DNA of 64,000 nucleotides from CAZQFV01 sp964613665 (GTDB taxonomy: Bacteria; Chloroflexota; Chloroflexia; DTKN01). Positions 56,991 through 64,000 of this stretch are shown in pieces. Within the stretch, counting starts at the first letter, position 1; every line of letters starts with the position of its first letter. The translations under genes were made by a program, and so were the position numbers. Where the stretch lies: assembly GCA_964613665.1 (NCBI GenBank), contig CAZTIG010000019.1, positions 1 to 64,000 of the forward strand, given 5' to 3'. The notes beneath the pieces were generated by a model, which was not told the DNA's origin, searched no databases, and worked only from the letters and a program-made list of their open reading frames with translations.

Positions 56991-57913
56991 CCCTCCGCTT
57001 CCTCCAGCTCCTGCAGCCAGCCGTTCTCCAGGCCGGCCGCCTCCCAGGCCGCGCAGGCGGCGTCGTACTCCTCCCAGGTCAGCTTGCGCCCCAGCAGCGG
57101 ATGGCCGATGGCCCGGTGGGCCGGAAAGTACTGCGCCAGCAGGCTGACGTGGACCGCCGGGGAGAGCTCCGTGGCGATCCAGCGCAGGACCGCGGCCGTT
57201 CCGGCGATGCCTCCCGGCAGCACCATATGGCGGATCAGCAGCCCGCGCACGGCGATGCCCTCCTCGTCCACCTGCAGCGTCCCGACCTGGCGGTACATCT
57301 CGCGCAGTGCCGCGCGGTTCACCTCGACGTAGCGGGGAAAGCCGGAGAACTCGCGCGCCGCGTCGTCGTCGGCGTACTTGGCATCGGGCAGGTAGATGTC
57401 CACGACGCCGTCGAGCAGGCACAGCGTCTCCAGCGACTCGTAGCCGGCGCAGTTGTAGAGCAGCGGCAGGCACAGCCCGCCCTCCGCCGCCAGCACCAGC
57501 GCCTCCAGGACCTGAGGGACAAAGTGCGTCGGCGTGACCAGGTTGACGTTGTGGCAGCCGCGCCCTTGCAACTCCAGCATCATGGCCGCCAGGCCGGCCG
57601 CCGTCACCTCCCGGCCCACACCCAGCTGGCTGATCGGGTAGTTCTGGCAGAAGCGGCAGCGGCCGGCACACCCGCTGAAAAAGATCGTTCCCGATCCGCG
57701 GGTGCCGCTGATGGGAGGCTCTTCCCAGGGGTGGCGGTTCCAGCTGGCGACCATGGCCAGCCGGCCGGCCCGGCAGTAGCCCCGCTCGTCCTCGAGACGG
57801 TTCACCTGGCAGTCGCGGGGGCACAGGCGGCAGCATGACAGGCCGGCGACGGCCGCCTCGGCCCGGCGCTGCAGCTCCCCGGTGCGGAAGAGGCTCAGGT
57901 AGCCGGGCGGCAT
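56987..57913 (-). CDS. Radical-SAM protein, PflA/PflX-like
   Basis: The product has 308 residues. The ATG at 57913 shares one base with the TGA of the upstream gene and has GGGAG 6 bases before it, so translation is coupled. The 4Fe-4S cluster site is CAGRCRFCQN (Cys-x3-Cys-x2-Cys). An N-terminal cysteine set (LSCCRLCPRDC...GYCRAG) may hold another metal centre. This matches the uncharacterised PflX/COG1313 group, related to pyruvate formate-lyase activating enzymes. The target protein is unknown, and no glycyl-radical enzyme is nearby. Confidence 0.86.
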   Translation of the reverse strand: MPPGYLSLFRTGELQRRAEAAVAGLSCCRLCPRDCQVNRLEDERGYCRAGRLAMVASWNRHPWEEPPISGTRGSGTIFFSGCAGRCRFCQNYPISQLGVGREVTAAGLAAMMLELQGRGCHNVNLVTPTHFVPQVLEALVLAAEGGLCLPLLYNCAGYESLETLCLLDGVVDIYLPDAKYADDDAAREFSGFPRYVEVNRAALREMYRQVGTLQVDEEGIAVRGLLIRHMVLPGGIAGTAAVLRWIATELSPAVHVSLLAQYFPAHRAIGHPLLGRKLTWEEYDAACAAWEAAGLENGWLQELEEAEG

Positions 57914-59166
57914 CACTGTCTCCCGGGGATGTTCACGGGCCAGACCGGCGGACGTCCCTCCAGGAACGGCTCCCCCTGGATCCAGATGATGATAGTGATC
58001 GCATCGGGGCTGACCGGCCGGGGCACGGTGCAGCTGCCCTCCACTCGCTCGCCCGGCTGGGCGATCAGCAGCGTGCGGGGCTGCGACAGGGCCGGGTCCA
58101 CAACGTACGAGTTGCCGATGTTGTCGTGGATGAGGAAGTTGGCGCTGGTCAGCGGAAAGCTCACCGGGCGCGCGCCGCCGTTCTCCATCACCCAGGTCAG
58201 AACGATGCCATCGGACTGATACTCGACCGAGCGCAAGGTGACGGTCACCACCCCTCCGGCAAAGGAGCTCTCCCGCGGCACCGGCTGCTCCACGATCTCG
58301 ACCATCGAGGCCGGCGTCTGCTGCGGGGTGATGGCAAAGGTCGGGATGACCATGAGCGTCTTGGTCGGCGATGCCGTCGACGTCGGGCTCGGCCAGATGA
58401 CCGGGGCCAGGCCGACTCCCAGGCCGGCGGCCAAGCCCACGAGCAGCGCGCCGCCCAGAATGAGCAAGAGCCACAGCGGCCAGCGCCGCCGGGCCACCAC
58501 GGGGGCCTCCGCCTCCACCTCCGCCGCCGGCACCGCCTCCTGGAGCACCGCAGCGCCCTCGTCGCCGACCAGGAGGTTGACGTCGCGCCACGGCTCGCAG
58601 CGCAGCAGCCGGGGGATCGCCAGGAGCTCCTCCTCGGTCAGCTCGATCTCGGAGCTGGTCGTCGTGACCAGGTAGGTCGGCAGCTCATCCAGGCCCTTCA
58701 GGTCCACCTTCCAGTCGAGCACGACCTCCGACTCGGGGTGCACCTCCGGGGATATGACCACCAGCCGCCTGCAGGTGCGAAAGTCGACCGACTCGGCGCG
58801 GTGCTCGGAGAGGAACTCGGAGCGGTGCTGGTTGAGAAAGTTGCTCAGGCGGTAGAAGTAGGAGATGACCTGGTTGTAGGGGTTGCGGCGGTCGGGATTG
58901 ATCGTGTGCACCTCGCCGTTCGGGCCGATGACCTGCCACCGGCCGTTGACCCCACCGACGACCTTCCCGTCGCAGTGCTTCAGCTCGATGACAAACCCGC
59001 CGTTGTGCTTGAAAACGGCCAGGTCGACGGCCTGCCCGCCGACGGTAAAGTTGGCCAGGACCAGGTACAGCTCGTCCAGGCGCGCCAGGCCACGGGCCAG
59101 AGCCACGATGGCCTCCCGCTCCTGGGTATGCTCTGGGATTTCACCAACCCAGACCTGGACGGACAA
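57913..59166 (-). CDS. Membrane protein with N-terminal NERD nuclease-related domain
   Basis: The product has 417 residues. A TTG at 59166 is the likely start, with GGAGTAGGG upstream. Residues 1-220 fit the NERD domain. The PD-(D/E)xK-like residues are Asp48 (QAVDLAVF) and Glu61-x-Lys63 (FVIELKHCDG). A single membrane helix lies at about 235-262, followed by a Ser/Thr/Pro-rich stretch and an external beta domain (FAGGVVTVTLRSVEYQSDGIVLTW) like DUF4352. A nuclease-like inner part on a membrane-bound protein is unusual. It sits between uvrB and a radical-SAM gene in the same direction. The function is unknown. Confidence 0.78.
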   Translation of the reverse strand: MSVQVWVGEIPEHTQEREAIVALARGLARLDELYLVLANFTVGGQAVDLAVFKHNGGFVIELKHCDGKVVGGVNGRWQVIGPNGEVHTINPDRRNPYNQVISYFYRLSNFLNQHRSEFLSEHRAESVDFRTCRRLVVISPEVHPESEVVLDWKVDLKGLDELPTYLVTTTSSEIELTEEELLAIPRLLRCEPWRDVNLLVGDEGAAVLQEAVPAAEVEAEAPVVARRRWPLWLLLILGGALLVGLAAGLGVGLAPVIWPSPTSTASPTKTLMVIPTFAITPQQTPASMVEIVEQPVPRESSFAGGVVTVTLRSVEYQSDGIVLTWVMENGGARPVSFPLTSANFLIHDNIGNSYVVDPALSQPRTLLIAQPGERVEGSCTVPRPVSPDAITIIIWIQGEPFLEGRPPVWPVNIPGRQ

Positions 59167-59263
59167 GGGACCCTACTCCGCGTTACCAGACCGAACAAGG
59201 GCCGGCGGCGCGCAGTGCCTGCTGCGCCCCCGCACCGCACGACGGGTGAGGCGCATCTCGTCA

Positions 59264-61342
<2,079 letters not shown>

Positions 61343-61380
61343 CGTGCGTCTCCTCATCAAGGATCCGCCGTCAGAGACGT

Positions 61381-61386
61381 ATTATA
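61381..61386 (-). promoter_or_regulatory. -10 box of the uvrB promoter
   Basis: TATAAT on the minus strand lies about 40 bases upstream of the ATG. The -35 region is weak (TTCGCG at 18 bases). GATT-n5-AATC overlaps the -35 region. Confidence 0.6.
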
Positions 61387-61414
61387 CCCCAGGTTGGACG
61401 ATTGCGCGAATCAC

Positions 61415-61456
61415 GAGGCGAGAAGCAGGACGCAGGAGGCAAGAAGCAGGATGCGG
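61415..61456. repeat. Heptad array upstream of the uvrB promoter
   Basis: Six units read GAGGCGA, GAAGCAG, GACGCAG, GAGGCAA, GAAGCAG, GATGCGG on the plus strand. Read on the minus strand they match the CCTGCTT/CTTGCCT words of the arrays at 16275 and 33430. Confidence 0.82.
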
Positions 61457-61510
61457 GGGTCAGCGAATGGGCCAAGGACCACCACCTGCCAACCGCGAGG
61501 CCTCGCCGAT

Positions 61511-61558
61511 TCGCTCTCTGGCCCGCTCGCTCTCTCGTTCTCTCCCTCTCCCGCTCAC
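61511..61558. repeat. Octad array abutting the metallo-beta-lactamase stop codon
   Basis: Six 8-base units (TCGCTCTC, TGGCCCGC, TCGCTCTC, TCGTTCTC, TCCCTCTC, CCGCTCAC) run into the TGA stop of the minus-strand gene at 61555-61557. The period is 8 here, unlike the 7 of the other arrays. Confidence 0.7.
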
Positions 61559-62433
61559 TGGCCATATGCCTGCACGAACCCCTGGCGGTTCATCTGGGCG
61601 ATCTGCCGCCACACCTCCGCCGGCTCGGTGCCGGCCGGGGGCAGGTTGGCCTCCAGGACCGCCTGCCCGGCCGCAGCCAACCCTTCCGTGTGCACCAGCT
61701 CCTGCCAGCGGCGCAGCATCACTTCCAGACGTTCGAAGACGACCGCCGCGTCGTCGCGCCGGCCAAAGTGGGTGAAGCAGAGCCCCGCGGGGTGCAGGGC
61801 GCGCATCGTGTCGATCGAGCGCAGCATCTCCACCGGGTCAAAGGCCGGCCGGACCGTCACCGGGCGCAGCAGGCTGTGCCCGAGCACGCTGACCCCGGCG
61901 GCGTCCCCGCAAAAGAGCAGACCGGCGTGCGGGGCCAGGTAGGCCACGTGATCGCGCGAGTGCCCCGGCGTCGATACCGCCTCCAGGCGCACGCCCCCGC
62001 CCAGGTCCAGGCGCAACTCCTCGGCCGCGAGCAGGCGGGCCGGGTCGATCGGCCGCACCTGGCCGTAGCGCGCAAAGAGCGGACCCACCGCCTCCTTCAC
62101 GCTGGCCATCAGCTTGCCGGGGTCGGCCAGGTGGCGGTGGTCCCGGGAGTGAATCGCCACCATCGCCTGGGGCAGCGCCTCGGCCAGGTGGCCGGCCGCG
62201 CCGGCGTGGTCCAGGTGCACGTGCGTGCAGAGGATGTGCGTCACCGCCTGGTGCGCTACACCCAGCGCTTCCAGGCCGGCCAGGATGCGCGGCACGCAGA
62301 GCGATGTGCCCACCTCGACCAGGGCCACACCCTCGCTGCCGCGGACAACGTACGTGGCGCCGTAGGCCGCCATGCCCAGGAGGCCGTTGTCCAGGCCGTC
62401 GATTCCGGGCGCGACGGGAAAGGTATCTGTCAT
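61555..62433 (-). CDS. Metallo-beta-lactamase-fold hydrolase
   Basis: The product has 292 residues. The ATG at 62433 has AGGAG 8 bases upstream. The zinc-binding motif is THVHLDHAGAAGHL, with further ligands His in TPGHSRDHVAYL, Asp in LFCGDAAG and His in CFTHFG. This is the glyoxalase-II/flavorubredoxin-like branch with a helical C-terminal region. It would hydrolyse a thioester or similar bond in the cytosol; the substrate is unknown. It is separated from pcm by a 21-bp inverted repeat made of heptads. Confidence 0.9.
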   Translation of the reverse strand: MTDTFPVAPGIDGLDNGLLGMAAYGATYVVRGSEGVALVEVGTSLCVPRILAGLEALGVAHQAVTHILCTHVHLDHAGAAGHLAEALPQAMVAIHSRDHRHLADPGKLMASVKEAVGPLFARYGQVRPIDPARLLAAEELRLDLGGGVRLEAVSTPGHSRDHVAYLAPHAGLLFCGDAAGVSVLGHSLLRPVTVRPAFDPVEMLRSIDTMRALHPAGLCFTHFGRRDDAAVVFERLEVMLRRWQELVHTEGLAAAGQAVLEANLPPAGTEPAEVWRQIAQMNRQGFVQAYGQ

Positions 62434-62455
62434 CTGCAGCACTCCTGGGACGGCG

Positions 62456-62518
62456 ATCAGCTTTCAGCCATCAGCCCGCCTCGCCCCAGGCTGACCGCTG
62501 AAAGCTGATTGCCGAGAG
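62456..62518. repeat. Inverted heptad arrays forming a long hairpin
   Basis: The left arm 62456-62476 (ATCAGCTTTCAGC...TCAGCC) is the reverse complement of 62489-62509 with two mismatches, and the loop is 12 bases. Both arms are made of 7-base units (GCTGACC, GCTGAAA, GCTGATT, GCCGAGA). The array touches the pcm stop codon at 62519-62521. As a hairpin right after a stop codon it could also end transcription. Confidence 0.82.
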
Positions 62519-63142
62519 CTACTGCCTCTGCCTCACCAGGGGCACGAACAACACCCCGCCGTAGTTGGTCCGGTGCACCCGCTCCCCGTGCTTCTCCAGG
62601 AGCCAGAGGTCCTGGGTACCCAGCTGCGCCCCTACCGGGATGGTCAGCCGGCCGCCATCGGCCAGTTGCTCCACCAGCGCCGGCGGCACCTCCGGCGCTG
62701 CCGCCGTGACGATGATGCCGTCGTAGGGCGCGTGCTCGGGCCAGCCATCGTAGCCGTCGCCCTGGCGCACCTGCACGTTGGTGTAGCCCAGCTCGACCAG
62801 GCGCTGCGCAGCCTCCGCGGCCAGCTCGGCGATGATCTCCAGGGAATAGACCTGGGCGACGATCTCGGCCAGTACCGCCGCCTGGTAGCCGCAGCCGGTC
62901 CCCACCTCCAGGACCCGGCTCTGCGGCCCCACGTGCAGCATCTCGGTCATCAGGGCGACGATGTACGGCTGCGAGATGGTCTGTCCCCAGCCGATGGGCA
63001 GGGGGTAGTCGGCATAGGCCTGGTGGACAAGCTCCGGCGGGACAAAGGCATGGCGCGGCACACGCTCCATGGCGCGCAGCACCGCCGGGTCGCTGACCCC
63101 ACGGGAGCGGATCTGCGTCTCCACCATGCGCCTGGCGTCCAC
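62519..63142 (-). CDS. pcm: Protein-L-isoaspartate O-methyltransferase
   Basis: The product has 207 residues. A GTG at 63142 is the start, with GGAGGAG 6 bases upstream. Motifs are VPRHAFVPPE, ADYPLPIGWGQTISQPYIVALM, the SAM-binding VLEVGTGCGYQAAVLAE and GYDGWPEHAPYDGIIVTAAAPEVP. It methylates isoaspartyl residues of aged proteins using SAM, starting their repair. It lies 30 bases after degV in the same direction. Confidence 0.95.
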   Translation of the reverse strand: MDARRMVETQIRSRGVSDPAVLRAMERVPRHAFVPPELVHQAYADYPLPIGWGQTISQPYIVALMTEMLHVGPQSRVLEVGTGCGYQAAVLAEIVAQVYSLEIIAELAAEAAQRLVELGYTNVQVRQGDGYDGWPEHAPYDGIIVTAAAPEVPPALVEQLADGGRLTIPVGAQLGTQDLWLLEKHGERVHRTNYGGVLFVPLVRQRQ

Positions 63143-63172
63143 CCCACTCCTCCCCGATCGGCACCCGACGGG

Positions 63173-64000
63173 TCACTCCAGGACCGGGCTGATCACGATC
63201 CCCAGCGTGCCCGGCCCGGTGTGGGTACCGATGACCGGGCTGAGGCTGGCCACGTGCAGCTCACGGCAGTTCATGCGGGCCCGGACCTCCTCCCCCAGCG
63301 ACGCGGCTTCCTCGGGGACCGCCGCATGCAGGATGGCCGCGTTCACCGGCTCCCTCTTGCCGATCTCCGCCGCCAGCAGCTCCAGCATACGCTCCACGGC
63401 CCGTTTCTTCGTCCGCACCCGCTCTACCGCGTCCACGCGCCCCTCCCGGAGCGCCAGCAGCGGCTTCAGGTTCAGGAGCGACCCCAGGAAGGCCTGGGCG
63501 CCGCCGATGCGCCCGCCGCGGTGCAGGAACTCGAGCGTGTCGACCACAAAGAGGATGCGGACGCGCTCGCGCAGGGACTCCGCGGCCGCCACGGCCTCCT
63601 CGACGCTCCGGCCGGCGCGCAGCCGGCGGGCCACCTCCAGCACCTGGTAGCCCAGTCCCATCGAAGTGGACAGCGAGTCGATCACGTGGATCGGAACGGC
63701 GGGCAGCTCTTCCTGGGCCAGCAGCGCCGAGGCGACGGTGCCACTCAGCTTGCTGGAGATGTGGATGGAGACGATGCTCGTGGCGCCACCCTCGACCAGG
63801 CGGCGATAGGCCTCGATAAAGTCGCCCGCCGAGGGCTGCGAGGTCGTCGGTATGACCCGTGCGGTGCGCAGGCGGGTGTAAAAGTGCTCCGGGGTGATCT
63901 CCACCCCGTCGCGATACCCTTCCTCACCAAAGTGGACGTAGAGCGGAACGACGGTGAGGCCGTACTCGGCTACCAGGGATGGTGGCAGGTAGGCCGTGCT
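63173..64000 (-). CDS. DegV-family fatty-acid-binding protein (5' end outside window)
   Basis: The frame is open to the right edge of the window, so the N-terminus (perhaps 15-20 residues) is missing. The visible 276 codons contain LTVVPLYVHFGEEGYRDG, TSQPSAGDFIEAYRRL, SIVSIHISSKLSGT and DTLEFLHRGGRIGGAQAFLGSLLNLKPLL. These are the DegV signature blocks, including the fatty-acid head-group residues. DegV proteins bind fatty acids for phosphorylation by fatty acid kinase (FakA). No fakA is in the window. Confidence 0.93.
   Translation of the reverse strand, partial: STAYLPPSLVAEYGLTVVPLYVHFGEEGYRDGVEITPEHFYTRLRTARVIPTTSQPSAGDFIEAYRRLVEGGATSIVSIHISSKLSGTVASALLAQEELPAVPIHVIDSLSTSMGLGYQVLEVARRLRAGRSVEEAVAAAESLRERVRILFVVDTLEFLHRGGRIGGAQAFLGSLLNLKPLLALREGRVDAVERVRTKKRAVERMLELLAAEIGKREPVNAAILHAAVPEEAASLGEEVRARMNCRELHVASLSPVIGTHTGPGTLGIVISPVLE

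Overview
The window is a 64 kb piece of a GC-rich bacterial chromosome. I infer a member of the Chloroflexota (Anaerolineae/Caldilineae-like). The reasons are subtilases ending in a Tyr-Leu-Pro motif, many GAF-rich signalling proteins, a V4R-domain protein, a short core-MetE methionine synthase, and promoters of the type TTGACN-17-TACAAT. No rRNA, tRNA, CRISPR array, prophage or complete transposase gene is visible. The first gene (glycogen debranching) and the last gene (DegV) are cut by the window ends.

Layout. 1-13.5 kb: glycogen debranching enzyme, two paralogous giant secreted subtilases, a zinc-ribbon peptide, a C-terminal processing protease and a hot-dog thioesterase. 13.8-21.4 kb (mostly minus strand): a GT-C-like membrane protein, then the operon mtnA - core metE - adenosine-kinase-like pfkB - ahcY. 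This operon handles the methionine/SAM cycle and methylthioadenosine salvage, and has a long leader that looks like a SAM riboswitch followed by a terminator. 21.7-27.3 kb: an operon of a TPR/CHAT protein, a CASTOR/POLLUX-type channel and pyroglutamyl peptidase. It is divergent from a topoisomerase IB of the eukaryotic/thaumarchaeal type (27.5-29.2 kb). 29.3-32.9 kb: a radical-SAM/helix-hairpin-helix protein and a glycosyltransferase-flippase pair.

33-48 kb (minus strand) is a signalling block: V4R protein, hexapeptide transferase, REC-GGDEF-like protein, a 3415-residue hybrid histidine kinase with about 15 GAF domains, a CheY-like regulator, a hydrolase-like protein and lumazine synthase. 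48.7-64 kb holds uvrA and uvrB, a flavodoxin, two envelope proteins, a pseudo-receiver, a Fur/PerR - Dps-like pair, a cytochrome-b5-like protein, a PflA-type radical-SAM protein, a NERD-domain membrane protein, a metallo-beta-lactamase, protein-isoaspartate methyltransferase and DegV.

Two families of unannotated DNA stand out. First, a 165-bp element with terminal inverted repeats occurs three times, each copy flanked by a perfect 9-10 bp direct repeat. Each copy lies in the same orientation and 18-19 bp upstream of the -35 box of a good sigma-70 promoter. Second, degenerate 7-bp (once 8-bp) tandem arrays start almost exactly at the stop codons of several genes. The eukaryotic-type topoisomerase IB, the riboswitch-controlled methionine operon, the propeller-in-PKD subtilases and the 15-GAF kinase are the other points of highest interest.
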